Below are positions 7,263-16,071 of a stretch of 22,761 nt of DNA, in pieces. Made by a program: the position numbers and the translations under genes. Origin of the DNA: Gemmatimonadales bacterium UBA2975 (GTDB lineage: Bacteria; Gemmatimonadota; Gemmatimonadetes; Longimicrobiales; Gaopeijiaceae); assembly GCA_002348265.1 (NCBI GenBank), contig DEAT01000067.1, positions 1 through 22,761 of the forward strand, given 5' to 3'. How positions within the stretch are numbered: the first letter of the stretch is position 1; each line of letters starts with the position of its first letter. The notes below the pieces were generated by a model. That model made no database searches. It worked only from the letters and a program-made list of their open reading frames with translations, and had not been told where the DNA came from.

Positions 7263-9256
7263 GGACCATCTTTGCTGGGGCGGGTCCATGGCTCCCACTC
7301 AATGCCTCGCACGTATTTTTGAATCCACCGGATCTCCTCAACATCACGAGTGCGCTGATGACGTGGCTCTCGGAAGCCGTGCGGTTCCCTCGGAAAGCGG
7401 ATATATCGTGCGGTCTTGTCTTGGTCTCGCAGAGCCTGAAAGAACATCATGCTCTGCGGCTCTGTGTCCGTGCGATCATTCATGCCGTGCATGATAAGCG
7501 TAGGTGTCGTGACATTCGCCACATGAGTTAAAGCCGACCGATACCTCCACTCCTCTGGGTTATCCCAAGGAGTACCGCCTATATACCAAAGTGAAACGTC
7601 GTGATTGAATCCTGGGCCATACTCGGATGTCCAATCGGAAACCATCGCGCCCACCGAGGCACCCTTAAAACGCTCTGTCTGGGTTATCGTCCAGCCTCCA
7701 AGAATACCACCGTAACTCCATCCTCGAAGACCAAGTAAATCCTCGTCGGCAATGCCCTGATCAATAACCGCATCGACACCAGTCATGAGGTCCCAGTAGT
7801 CCCCTCCACCTATGTCATTCATATTGCCACGGAGAAGCTCGTCAGTGTATCCAGAACTGCCACGAACGTTCGGAAATAGTTGGGCGTAACCTAGGCCAGA
7901 CCAAACTTGGGCCCGTGCGTTGAACGTATTAGTGAAGACACCCGCCGGGCCTCCATGAATATGTAGTAGCAGAGGCAGGTGCTCCGAAGCACCTTCCGGC
8001 AGCGTAAGAATTCCCTCAATCTCACGTCCATCACGACTCTTCCATCGCATGAGTCGTGACTGCCCCAAAGTGAGATCGGTCGAAACCCAAGGATTGGCGT
8101 CAGTCAGCTTCTTGCCATTATCTCCGTTCGTAGGCCCAGCCCAGATATCCGGGGGCGTGCTCCAGTCCTCAGCGACGTAGGCCATCATGGACCGGTCCGC
8201 CGAGAACGAGGAGGGAGCAAGGGAACCCTCATGCTCGGTCACCTTCTCAACGCGTTCACTTGCAAGATCGAGCCTGTAAAGGTTGTTGTTGGTTCCTTGG
8301 AGCCCACTGAACAGCAGCGCTGAGCCATCGGAGACCCAGACGAACTGGCGAATATTTCCGTCAAACGCACCTGACACGATCTTCGTATGCCCAGACTCAA
8401 TCTCCATGACCCATATCTTGTCTAGTCTCAGCTCCCATTCACCATCGCTTGGTGCCTCATAAGCAATACGGCGGCCATCAGGAGCCCACGTCAATCTGCC
8501 CTCAGGAGAACGATTTTCCGTCAATTGACGGATCTCTCTGGATTCTATATCCAGAAGATAAATCTCTGAGAGGTTACCCTGATTTCGGCGATTTTCTGTT
8601 CTCGCTGTGAACACAATCGAGTTTCCATCAGGAGCGACGGAAAACGACCCGATACGGTTCTCAGACTCCGTCAGCCGAGTCTCTCGCTTGGTATCTAACT
8701 CGAGGCTCCACAAGTCGTTCCATTCCCCTTCGGTCTGACCGTTCGGCCCCTCGTCGACAAAGATCGCATCACTCCCGGCCTCGTGCGCCTTGTCCTCCTC
8801 ATCGCTTCGCCTGTGTGATGCCAGGAAGACAATTCGTGTGCCATCATCTGTCCACTGGTATGAGCCGACCGCTGTCTCGTGATCACTCAGCTGCACTGCC
8901 TCCCCACCGCTCGTGCGCATGATAAAGAGCTGTCGTTTATCATCCACAATCCGAGTAAAAGAAAGCCGCTCGCCGTCGGGTGAAAACTGAAACGCGCTTC
9001 CCCCGCCCTCTCCAATGAACGGCCATGGCTCCTCGCTTCCATCCGAAAGCGCTTTCCACCAAGTAGTATTCCTCTCGTTCTCGTCCCAATCGAGCTCCGA
9101 TTTCGAGAAAAGTACCCAACTGCCATCCGGGGAGATGAGGGCACCGCCAACCCGAACCATGTCCAATGCATCGTCTGTCGTCATTGAACGACGATCCTGA
9201 CCATCAACGGGTGTCACTAAGAGAAAGAACGCTAGATAAGCCAGAACGTTGCGCAA
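7247..9256 (-). CDS. Secreted S9-family serine peptidase (prolyl oligopeptidase / acylaminoacyl-peptidase type)
   Basis: Hydrolyses peptides, probably in the periplasm or outside the cell. It has 669 residues from a TTG start. An N-terminal signal peptide (MRNVLAYLAFFLLVTPVDGQ) is followed by a beta-propeller built from PD40-like repeats (FSPDGERLSFT, WTDDGTRIVF, VAPDGNSIVF, WAPDGRRIAY, about 70-390). A C-terminal alpha/beta hydrolase domain carries the triad S514 (GWSYGG), D594 (HGMNDRTD) and H626 (EPHGF), with oxyanion-region HGGPAG. An ATG at 9289 is in frame, but the TTG is favoured. AGGAGG lies five bases before it, and the signal peptide then begins at the start codon. Its stop overlaps the msrA start, so the two form an operon. 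Confidence 0.95.
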   Translation of the reverse strand: MRNVLAYLAFFLLVTPVDGQDRRSMTTDDALDMVRVGGALISPDGSWVLFSKSELDWDENERNTTWWKALSDGSEEPWPFIGEGGGSAFQFSPDGERLSFTRIVDDKRQLFIMRTSGGEAVQLSDHETAVGSYQWTDDGTRIVFLASHRRSDEEDKAHEAGSDAIFVDEGPNGQTEGEWNDLWSLELDTKRETRLTESENRIGSFSVAPDGNSIVFTARTENRRNQGNLSEIYLLDIESREIRQLTENRSPEGRLTWAPDGRRIAYEAPSDGEWELRLDKIWVMEIESGHTKIVSGAFDGNIRQFVWVSDGSALLFSGLQGTNNNLYRLDLASERVEKVTEHEGSLAPSSFSADRSMMAYVAEDWSTPPDIWAGPTNGDNGKKLTDANPWVSTDLTLGQSRLMRWKSRDGREIEGILTLPEGASEHLPLLLHIHGGPAGVFTNTFNARAQVWSGLGYAQLFPNVRGSSGYTDELLRGNMNDIGGGDYWDLMTGVDAVIDQGIADEDLLGLRGWSYGGILGGWTITQTERFKGASVGAMVSDWTSEYGPGFNHDVSLWYIGGTPWDNPEEWRYRSALTHVANVTTPTLIMHGMNDRTDTEPQSMMFFQALRDQDKTARYIRFPREPHGFREPRHQRTRDVEEIRWIQKYVRGIEWEPWTRPSKDGPKVIS

Positions 9257-9261
9257 AGTAT

Positions 9262-9267
9262 CCTCCT
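9262..9267 (-). promoter_or_regulatory. Consensus Shine-Dalgarno AGGAGG selecting a TTG start
   Basis: On the minus strand AGGAGG is followed by ATACT and then TTG at 9256. This is a perfect Shine-Dalgarno at good spacing. It makes the TTG a better start for the S9 peptidase than the in-frame ATG eleven codons upstream, which would place the Shine-Dalgarno inside the gene. Confidence 0.75.
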
Positions 9268-9295
9268 GAAGCTTAATTCGGGGCCACATCGTTAC

Positions 9296-9324
9296 TTAAC
9301 ATGTGACAGCACGCAAGAAGTCAA
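9296..9324 (-). promoter_or_regulatory. Possible sigma70-type promoter for the S9 peptidase-msrA operon
   Basis: On the minus strand TTGACT (-35-like, 9319-9324) is separated by 17 bases from TGTTAA (-10-like, 9296-9301). It lies in the short gap after threonine aldolase and would start transcription near 9289, about 33 bases before the TTG start codon. The -35 is close to consensus but the -10 matches only in part. Confidence 0.35.
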
Positions 9325-9342
9325 GCATTCGACCTTCATGGC

Positions 9343-10389
9343 TTACGGATTTGGCGATCCTGAAACAACCTGCTTCATGATCTGAAGGGCCGCGGCTACG
9401 TCTTCTTCCGAAAGGTCACGGTGAAGCACTGCACGCATTCCATGCTGACCGCTCGGTAACATATACAGGCCGCGGCTATAGCAGTCAGAAGCAAAGTCAC
9501 CAGCGTCCATCTCGACCTCAAAGCGGACGATGTTGGATTGAACACTGGTCATGTCCACAGAGAAGCCGGCGGTGCTCTGCAAAGCCCGTGCGAAAAATGA
9601 TGCTCGCTCCACATCAATGCTAAGATCACCACGATGGTGCTCTAGGGCATGAAGGGCTGCTGCCGCAACCATCCCCGATTGCCTCATACCTCCGCCAAAC
9701 TGCTGCTTGAAACGCCGTGCACGGTCAATAAAGGGCTTCTCACCTACAAGAGCTGACCCGATCGGGGCGCCAAGACCCTTACTGAAGCATACGTTCACGG
9801 TATCGAACGGCTCAGCGTAAACGCTAACATCCACACCTGACGAAGCAGACGCGTGCCATAGACGCGCGCCATCGAGGTGCAGTGTCATGCCGTGAGCCCT
9901 ACCAGTCTCACATACGTTCCTCAGTCCATCGAGCGGCCAAATAGTGCCGCCAGCTCCATTGTGAGTGTTCTCTATACAAAGGAGGGTCGGCGGTGATAAT
10001 AGGGTCGACGGATTGAAGGGATGCGCTCTGCCAATAGTTTCTATCAACTGGTCAGCTGTGAAGACACCATTCACCCCATCTAGCGGTCGCATAGTGACAC
10101 CACTCAGTGCTGCCCCGCCTCCGCCTTCACTCCTTACGATATGGGCTCGTCGCTCTAGCACAACTAAGTCACCCGGCTCGGTGTGCGTCCTAATCGCAAT
10201 CTGATTGGACATACTCCCAGTTGGAACAAACACAGCATCTTCTTTGCCCAAAAGGTTAGCAACAACGGCTTCCAGTTTGTTCACAGTCGGGTCATCAGCA
10301 TAAACGTCGTCGCCGACTGCAGCACTCAACATGGCCTCGCGCATTTCCGGCGTTGGCTTCGTCACAGTGTCGCTACGCAGATCGATCAT
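9343..10389 (-). CDS. ltaE: Low-specificity L-threonine aldolase (PLP enzyme)
   Basis: Cleaves L-threonine or L-allo-threonine to glycine and acetaldehyde using pyridoxal phosphate. It has 348 residues from the chosen ATG. The family N-terminus IDLRSDTVTKPT is directly after the start. H83 (RRAHI) is the PLP-stacking His, D173 and R176 lie in HLDGARLW, and K204 in FSKGLGAPIGS is the Schiff-base lysine. The frame stays open to 10458, but those 23 extra residues look unlike the family. The internal ATG at 10389 has an AGAGGGA upstream. It is transcribed towards the S9 gene with a 53- to 86-base gap, and is divergent from the cyclophilin gene. The product is cytoplasmic. Confidence 0.94.
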   Translation of the reverse strand: MIDLRSDTVTKPTPEMREAMLSAAVGDDVYADDPTVNKLEAVVANLLGKEDAVFVPTGSMSNQIAIRTHTEPGDLVVLERRAHIVRSEGGGGAALSGVTMRPLDGVNGVFTADQLIETIGRAHPFNPSTLLSPPTLLCIENTHNGAGGTIWPLDGLRNVCETGRAHGMTLHLDGARLWHASASSGVDVSVYAEPFDTVNVCFSKGLGAPIGSALVGEKPFIDRARRFKQQFGGGMRQSGMVAAAALHALEHHRGDLSIDVERASFFARALQSTAGFSVDMTSVQSNIVRFEVEMDAGDFASDCYSRGLYMLPSGQHGMRAVLHRDLSEEDVAAALQIMKQVVSGSPNP

Positions 10390-10546
10390 TGGGGGTCCCT
10401 CTAATGGTGCAGATGCGCCCGAAGCTCCACCGTCCGGGAGAGCATGGCAAGACGCCAAAGATAGTGGCTTACAATGGAGTCGAACTTGACGGGACAGTCA
10501 CACGCCCTCAGATGAAAGAGGCTCAAATTGTGCTTGGAGTTACCCA

Positions 10547-11260
10547 ATGCCCCGTTTCCCAGAAAACAGTTCCCGCCGAAAACGGCTTATCCGTCTGTCT
10601 ACAGCCCTAATCACAACACTGGCTGTACTAGGCGGCTGCACCAAAGATGAGGTGACGCCAGATCCCGATGCTGAACTGCGTCGGGACCCGCTGCTGAGAG
10701 CGGGCAATTACGCAGAAACCGCACCTGCCCGTTTTCAGGTGAGCTTGGAGACATCTGCCGGAAATGTGCTGATCGACGTTCATCGAAGATGGGCACCACT
10801 AGGGGCGGACCGGTTTTACAGCCTAGTGCGCGGCGGCTACTACAACGACGCTCGGATCTATCGAGTCGTTGAGGGATTCATGGCTCAATTCGGGCTCAAT
10901 GGAAATCCCTACGTAAATCAGGTTTGGAAGTCGGAATTCCTAGTAGACGATCCGGTTATAGAAACTAATTCGCGGGGACGTGTAGCCTTCGCCAAGGGGG
11001 GACGGCACACACGAACGACCGAAGTCTTCATCAGTTACAAAGACAACACGGCACTCGACAACGAGGGATTCTCACCATTCGGCGAGGTAGTCGAGGGCAT
11101 GGACGTGGTGGACGCCTTCTATGCTGGATATGGGGACGGCCCCCCAAGGGGCGACGGCCCGTATCAGGCTATGGCCGCTGCCCGCGGCAACGATTACTTG
11201 GACACCGAATTTCCTTACCTGACAAGGATCACTCGCGCGAGTATAAACGAGCAGAACTGA
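10547..11260 (+). CDS. Cyclophilin-type peptidylprolyl isomerase lipoprotein
   Basis: Catalyses cis-trans isomerisation of proline peptide bonds, probably helping envelope proteins fold. It has 237 residues. After a basic start and hydrophobic stretch, the lipobox LGGC (Cys31) marks a lipoprotein. The cyclophilin domain (about 62-225) includes APLGADRFYSLV, RIYRVVEGFMAQFG (retaining the catalytic Arg and the Phe-Met-Gln environment), GRVAFAKGG, TTEVFIS and GFSPFGEVVEGMDVV. A TGGAG lies eight bases before the ATG. It is a single-gene unit between the divergent threonine aldolase and a strong terminator. A clearly related but diverged copy occurs at 15412-16053. Confidence 0.92.
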   Translation: MPRFPENSSRRKRLIRLSTALITTLAVLGGCTKDEVTPDPDAELRRDPLLRAGNYAETAPARFQVSLETSAGNVLIDVHRRWAPLGADRFYSLVRGGYYNDARIYRVVEGFMAQFGLNGNPYVNQVWKSEFLVDDPVIETNSRGRVAFAKGGRHTRTTEVFISYKDNTALDNEGFSPFGEVVEGMDVVDAFYAGYGDGPPRGDGPYQAMAAARGNDYLDTEFPYLTRITRASINEQN

Positions 11261-11277
11261 TTACTGAGTTGGATCTG

Positions 11278-11320
11278 CCCTCCCGGACCCGCAAGGTCCG
11301 GGAGGGGGTTCTTTCTGTTT
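11278..11320 (+). terminator. Strong intrinsic terminator after the cyclophilin gene
   Basis: A perfect 12-base GC-rich stem, CCCTCCCGGACC (11278-11289) with GGTCCGGGAGGG (11295-11306), has a five-base loop CGCAA. A T-rich tract (TTCTTTCTGTTT) follows. It sits 18 bases past the stop codon at 11260. On the minus strand no T-run follows the hairpin, so it mainly serves the plus-strand gene. Confidence 0.92.
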
Positions 11321-11357
11321 CATAAAATCAGTCGCGCGTATACCTCCACCACCGCAG

Positions 11358-13985
11358 CTATCTCTCGGTTGGCTGCTCCATAAGCGCGTTAAAGAGCAAC
11401 TTATAAGTACCGTGGGTCTGCGCCCGATGTTGAGTCCGAAAACCAAGCATAAGAATTTTGCCCTCGCCCTTGTTAATAACCGCTACCGCAGCCCTTTCTG
11501 CTATCGTCTGCTCACCTAGTAACCAGCCACTCTCCAGAATATCGCGCTCAGGATACGTAGCGAGCCGATGCACATCTGAACTGTAGGCTCCAGCACGTGT
11601 ATCGTAGACTTGACCACCGGCCAAGAAAGCTGCGAGAGCACGATCAGGCATCCCGAAGGCGAGCGGATGCTCATTGTCGACATTAATCCTAAGGGTTGCC
11701 CCGGGTGCCCAGAAATCTCTGCCCCACATCCCGTCTACGTGGTTGCTCACCGGAACGTCCAAATCCTCAAGCGCTAAATCACCAGCCTCGGAAAATGTCA
11801 CCAGCATGCCACCGTTATGGACGAACTCGTCTAGAGCAGTAATACCCGCTTGGCCAAAACCACTCCGGTACGCAGGCGGCGCAGCTTCCGGGTCATCGCT
11901 ACCGTCGACCATCATTTCCCTAGAGTCACTCGGCAGAATGATTACGTCCCATCGCTCATGCAGGTCTCCTCGCAAGATCTCCGCGTCCATGATGGTCGTG
12001 TACTGGAACTCAAAATCTTCAAGGAGTAATCGCGTCCAACCCTCATCCATATTCCCACCGTAGTAGCGCTGGAATATCCCGATGCGCTGCTGGGAAAGCG
12101 GATAAACCCCAGTCCCGTCGAGTGCAGCCGCAGGGAGCGGTGCGAAATTGACCCCCGTCTCTTCAGCGATCTCACGAACGACTTCTATGTCCACACCGGA
12201 ACCCACGAGAAAGTCACCCATTCGAAAACCACTCCCGTCCGTGCGCGCGCGACTCACTGTAGCCCCTGCAACGAACAGCCGATTTACCGCTTCGAATGAG
12301 TCGTTGAGTTGAGTATCTAGCACGTATCCGCCTGCACCTTCAGCTACGTCACCAACAGGATTGATCTCACTGGAGACAGTCGTCAGTGGGGCCACAACTG
12401 CGGTGCTAACCGGATCAACGCGCACACCCATGAACTCTGAAATATTATCCGTAGTCATATCGTACGGGCGGATCGGATTACCATCCCGGTCTCGTGTATA
12501 ACTGTTATCTGGATAATAAGTCTTTCCTAGCAACCATCGGACGACGCCCCTTTTGGGCTGGGCTAGGGATATTACATAACTACCCTCTCCATACACGCGC
12601 CCCTCGTGTTCGAACTCCCGACTCGCTTGATCGATCGTAATACCCTGAAGAAAGAGCTTGTTGACCATCTTCTGCATGGTGAGTGGATCGTGTTGCTCTG
12701 CAGGAATGATGAAAGCTTTCGTTTCTCCCTCCTTTCCTCGTTCTGTCTGTCGGCTCGCCTTGTTGAAGGCGTTACGTAGAACCGTCTCTCGGTTCTTAGC
12801 AGCAATCTCTAGCGGGGAGAATGTGGCAACGACTTGTCGGTCGACGATGTCGCGGACACGCCACCAACCACCCTCCCACGGATTTGGAAAGGTGGTCTGC
12901 ATCTCATATTCAGGGAGCTGTCGCGATCCCACCAACTGATCTGGATGTACATACAGTGGGGTCGCGAGACGGGCACTAGCTGACTCGGTCAGCATCCCTG
13001 CTATGTTGTGAAAAGGCGTGATCCAGTGGAACCCGAAATGTCCCCAACCAGAGTAAATCGCTGCTCCAATGGCGCCCTCGAGCTCGTGCTCGTCCATCTT
13101 GTACGCCATGTGAGCGCCATACCATGCCATCTCACGCCAGACGAGGGGATCGCCGTCCGGGCGGATCGGCTCAGCATAAGGCGGCAAATAAATCCTTGCG
13201 GTATAAGCCCCCATCTGATGATGATCGATGAACGCCTGCGGGATCCAGTCGCGGAAAAGGAGGCGAGCGACGTACTGTGACTCGACCGTGTTTTGCATGA
13301 AAGCATCGCGGTTATTGTCGTGTCCGATGTAGTGATGGTAGAGTTCTGGAAGCCCTACAGCCTCATATTCAGTTCCAACCCACTGATCGTACCAGTCGGT
13401 GACAATATTGATGCCGTCGGGATTCATCCCCGGGACAATTATTGAGAGCGTTTCATCTAGGATGAGCTCAATCTCAGCGTCGTTCCTGGTCGCAAACTGG
13501 TACATGACCTCAGCCGCTGACTGGCTTCCCGCCACCTCAGTGGAGTGGAGAGCGTACCCTTGAAGGAAGACGACCTTGCCATTTTCCACCGCTCGGTCGA
13601 CCTCAGCCGTTGTTCGGCCTCTCGGATCGGAAAGGATATCATTCATCCTCCTAATCTCGTCTCGGTTCGCCAAGTTTTCGGGAGATGATACGTAGATAAC
13701 CAAGAATGGATTGCCGAGAGTCGATTCTCCGACTTCTTCAACCACTATACGATCGCTCGCGTCTCCGAGTAGTTCATAGTACTCCACAAGCCGATCCCAA
13801 CGCGCGAGTTGACGGTCCGCCCCCATCTGATGTCCAAAAAACTCTTCTGGTGATGGGATAGCTCCATCAACAGGAGCATCCTGAGCGTGCGTCTCGATAG
13901 GCCCCAAGGCCAGCACAAAGCTCACCAAGAGCGCACCAAGAGGTGTACATCCGTTACTTCCAATACGGTTCGGGCCAAGCATCAT
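11358..13985 (-). CDS. Large secreted M14-family zinc carboxypeptidase-like protein
   Basis: A zinc metallopeptidase, probably periplasmic or extracellular. It has 875 residues, more than twice a classical M14 enzyme. A signal peptide ends near Ala34 (ETHAQD). The M14 domain (about 45-350) shows H147 and E150 in ALHSTEVAG (zinc pair), NPDG at 187-190, NNRD at 224-227 (carboxylate-binding Asn/Arg region), H255/H256 in DHHQMG (third zinc ligand) and E334 in LTESAS (likely catalytic Glu). The C-terminal half includes a region (about 630-750) with alternating strands and glycine-rich turns that resembles a class I glutamine-amidotransferase-like fold. That fold call is inference. It begins ATGATG with a weak Shine-Dalgarno and converges on the cyclophilin gene across the terminator. 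Confidence 0.88.
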   Translation of the reverse strand: MMLGPNRIGSNGCTPLGALLVSFVLALGPIETHAQDAPVDGAIPSPEEFFGHQMGADRQLARWDRLVEYYELLGDASDRIVVEEVGESTLGNPFLVIYVSSPENLANRDEIRRMNDILSDPRGRTTAEVDRAVENGKVVFLQGYALHSTEVAGSQSAAEVMYQFATRNDAEIELILDETLSIIVPGMNPDGINIVTDWYDQWVGTEYEAVGLPELYHHYIGHDNNRDAFMQNTVESQYVARLLFRDWIPQAFIDHHQMGAYTARIYLPPYAEPIRPDGDPLVWREMAWYGAHMAYKMDEHELEGAIGAAIYSGWGHFGFHWITPFHNIAGMLTESASARLATPLYVHPDQLVGSRQLPEYEMQTTFPNPWEGGWWRVRDIVDRQVVATFSPLEIAAKNRETVLRNAFNKASRQTERGKEGETKAFIIPAEQHDPLTMQKMVNKLFLQGITIDQASREFEHEGRVYGEGSYVISLAQPKRGVVRWLLGKTYYPDNSYTRDRDGNPIRPYDMTTDNISEFMGVRVDPVSTAVVAPLTTVSSEINPVGDVAEGAGGYVLDTQLNDSFEAVNRLFVAGATVSRARTDGSGFRMGDFLVGSGVDIEVVREIAEETGVNFAPLPAAALDGTGVYPLSQQRIGIFQRYYGGNMDEGWTRLLLEDFEFQYTTIMDAEILRGDLHERWDVIILPSDSREMMVDGSDDPEAAPPAYRSGFGQAGITALDEFVHNGGMLVTFSEAGDLALEDLDVPVSNHVDGMWGRDFWAPGATLRINVDNEHPLAFGMPDRALAAFLAGGQVYDTRAGAYSSDVHRLATYPERDILESGWLLGEQTIAERAAVAVINKGEGKILMLGFRTQHRAQTHGTYKLLFNALMEQPTER

Positions 13986-14100
13986 CAGTATCTCTGAGAG
14001 TTCACAAACATCATTCAGACAGCCTAGAGGCCAGTCCGTAACCAGACAAGCCAGTTCACAGTGGATCCACAGAGGAGGGAGTCGACCCCAAACTCCAGAG

Positions 14101-14448
14101 CTAACTCACACAGTCAGCGCATTCGGGGGCTTCCGGAAAAACTAAGAGCCTTTCGTAAGGGATCTCGCCTCCACATACGGTACACATCCCGAACACCCCT
14201 TTTTCGATACGCCCAATTGCGTCGCGAAGCTGGGACAGGCGCACCACTTCTCGTTCCCGCAACCCTTTAGAAACACTCTGGTTCTGTAACGAATCCATCC
14301 GTGACAGTCTTCCTACTGCAGCTTGGTCCAGTTCGACCGTTTGGAGGGCTTCATCGGTCACTTTCATGCTCTGCTCAAGGCGGACTAACTGCCGTTCCAG
14401 TTCAACCCGGATTTCGATTATCTGGTCAGTGGTCCGTTGATGCTTCAT
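14101..14448 (-). CDS. DksA/TraR-type C4 zinc-finger protein
   Basis: A regulator of the DksA/TraR family, members of which bind the RNA polymerase secondary channel and can modulate transcription with ppGpp. From the chosen ATG it has 115 residues. An N-terminal coiled-coil helix pair (about 8-80) contains the family signature DQAAVGRLSRMDSLQNQ (41-57). A C4 zinc finger follows: C89, C92, C110, C113. It is shorter than E. coli DksA (151) and closer to TraR-like forms. The acidic tip needed for DksA function cannot be confirmed by eye. The frame is open to 14562, which would overlap mmuM. The ATG at 14448 is 28 bases after the mmuM stop but lacks a Shine-Dalgarno, suggesting dependence on upstream translation. 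Confidence 0.85.
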   Translation of the reverse strand: MKHQRTTDQIIEIRVELERQLVRLEQSMKVTDEALQTVELDQAAVGRLSRMDSLQNQSVSKGLREREVVRLSQLRDAIGRIEKGVFGMCTVCGGEIPYERLLVFPEAPECADCVS

Positions 14449-14476
14449 GCAAGTAACAAGGGCTATACTGCGGCAC

Positions 14477-15415
14477 TCAAAGAGTTTTCCATTCTTCACT
14501 ATCAACCCAGTCACGCAGCCTCCGGATCCTGTCTGGACCAATACGACAACATCCTCCGACAATGGTCGCGCCAGCGCAGATCGAAGCCTTAATAGCGTTC
14601 ATCCACGATTCACCAGAGCCCCGCCACGACCGGGTGGGAGCGTCATAATTCTCACCTGAATTAGGGTACGCGATAATCGGCAAATCTGTCGTGGAGCGGA
14701 TCTTATGAATCAGGCTGGGGACAAGACGTGGTGCCGTGCAGTTGACCCCGACCGCAGCGACACGCGAAGCTCGGTCGCATAGAGCGGCTACCTCCTCGAT
14801 CGGCGTACCATCCCACAAGTGACCCCCATCACCGCAACAAAAACTCAGCCAAGCCCAGCGTTGGCCGTCCGCCTCCAAAATGTCGAGGAGAAGCTCTGCT
14901 TCCATCCCATTCGGAATCGTCTCGCACGCCATGATATCAGGACCACTGTCAGCCAAAACTGTCCAGCGGTCTTGATGAAAAGCCTTTATAGCACCAGCCT
15001 CGGCTTCATATCGTCCGTTGTACTCTGATCCGTCAGCCAGAAATGCTGCATAAGGTCCGATACTCGCTGCTACTATGGGACTTAGAGTAGATGAAGGCTT
15101 CCGCTTGTCTATCGCCTCACGCGCTAGTTCAGTTGATCGAGCAAGCAGTGAAGTTGCCTCATCTCGCCCGATTCCGGCCGCAGCGAACCCAGCACAAGAA
15201 GCCTGATAGCTAGCAGTCGTTATACAATCAGCCCCGACATCCAAATATCGTGTATGTGCCATCAAAATGGCTTCCGGATCGTCACGCAGTAGCCTGGACG
15301 ACCAAAGCTCGTCCGCCAACACATGACCTTGGTCCTCCAGCGCGGTTGCGAGTCCTCCATCGAGTATCACCAGCCCGCGGGCTTCGAGAATGCGAACGAA
15401 CGGATCCGAGTTCAT
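14477..15415 (-). CDS. mmuM: Homocysteine S-methyltransferase
   Basis: Transfers a methyl group from S-methylmethionine or S-adenosylmethionine to homocysteine, yielding methionine. Its 312 residues match E. coli MmuM. Key features are DGG at 19-21, ITTASYQAS, and the zinc-binding cysteines C226 (GVNCTAP) and C289-C290 (GGCC). The ATG overlaps the stop of the upstream cyclophilin-like gene as ATGA, so the two are translationally coupled, and the DksA-like gene follows 28 bases on. The product is cytoplasmic. The methyl donor cannot be told from sequence, and no S-methylmethionine permease gene lies next to it. Confidence 0.94.
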   Translation of the reverse strand: MNSDPFVRILEARGLVILDGGLATALEDQGHVLADELWSSRLLRDDPEAILMAHTRYLDVGADCITTASYQASCAGFAAAGIGRDEATSLLARSTELAREAIDKRKPSSTLSPIVAASIGPYAAFLADGSEYNGRYEAEAGAIKAFHQDRWTVLADSGPDIMACETIPNGMEAELLLDILEADGQRWAWLSFCCGDGGHLWDGTPIEEVAALCDRASRVAAVGVNCTAPRLVPSLIHKIRSTTDLPIIAYPNSGENYDAPTRSWRGSGESWMNAIKASICAGATIVGGCCRIGPDRIRRLRDWVDSEEWKTL

Positions 15416-16053
15416 CGTACTTCAAACGACATGATCGAGTCTAGTTGGGGGAATTTTCTGTCTAGGAAAGCGTTGCCAGAGGCCGCTATCGAATCTTCCC
15501 ACTGCATAGGGTCGTCCCCATACGCTGCGTATAATGCATCGACCGTTTCCATCCCAGAGATCACTCTGCCTACAGGTGGAAAGCCGATCACTCCAAGCCA
15601 AGAAAGTTCATCTAGGTATGAATTATCGCTGCGATTGATGAATAGAATGCTCGACCTAGATCCAATGCCCCCTCTAGCGAAAGAAACCGAACCACGGACG
15701 TTGCTCGCCTTAGTCGGCTCGTCGACAAGTCCTTTCTGCACCCATTCGGCGTCGAGAGATGGCTGCCCTGAATATCCAAACTGTGCGTAATTATCGTTCA
15801 CGCGGTAGATCCGAGAACCTTCCCAATATCCAATCCGGGCTAGGGTCCAGACCCTGTCTACAGCGACGGGCGACCACTCCCGAACGAATTCAACCTCGAA
15901 AGGACCCGAACTCGTCTCGAAAATGACATTAAACGTCTCTGGTGAAGAATTTGTTAGATCAGGTCTCGAGTCACAGCCGACCAGCATGAACACGAGTGAC
16001 GCCAGTGCTGTCACATAAAGCCGACGAACCTGTCTATTTATCAAAACCACCAC
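15412..16053 (-). CDS. Diverged cyclophilin-like lipoprotein (paralog of 10547-11260)
   Basis: A 213-residue envelope lipoprotein with a cyclophilin fold. Lipobox LVGC places the lipidated Cys at 27. The domain follows the same order as the copy at 10547-11260: TSSGPFEVEF, SPVAVDRVWTLAR, RIYRVNDNYAQFG, GSVSFARGG, ILFINRSDNSYLD and VGRVISGMETVDALY. The catalytic-loop segment is altered: the usual GFM is lost and the loop is one residue shorter, while Arg and Gln remain. Isomerase activity is therefore doubtful and a binding or chaperone role is possible. It begins with tandem GTG codons (16053, 16050) after GGAGAAT; the second has the better spacing. It is in an operon between the cupin (18-base gap) and mmuM (ATGA overlap). 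Confidence 0.86.
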   Translation of the reverse strand: MVVLINRQVRRLYVTALASLVFMLVGCDSRPDLTNSSPETFNVIFETSSGPFEVEFVREWSPVAVDRVWTLARIGYWEGSRIYRVNDNYAQFGYSGQPSLDAEWVQKGLVDEPTKASNVRGSVSFARGGIGSRSSILFINRSDNSYLDELSWLGVIGFPPVGRVISGMETVDALYAAYGDDPMQWEDSIAASGNAFLDRKFPQLDSIMSFEVR

Positions 16054-16071
16054 ATTCTCCGAAGCCGAAGT

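Noticed and set aside
10390..10458. N-terminal extension of threonine aldolase to the start at 10458
   Set aside because: The extra residues do not resemble the family, while the ATG at 10389 sits exactly at the conserved N-terminus.
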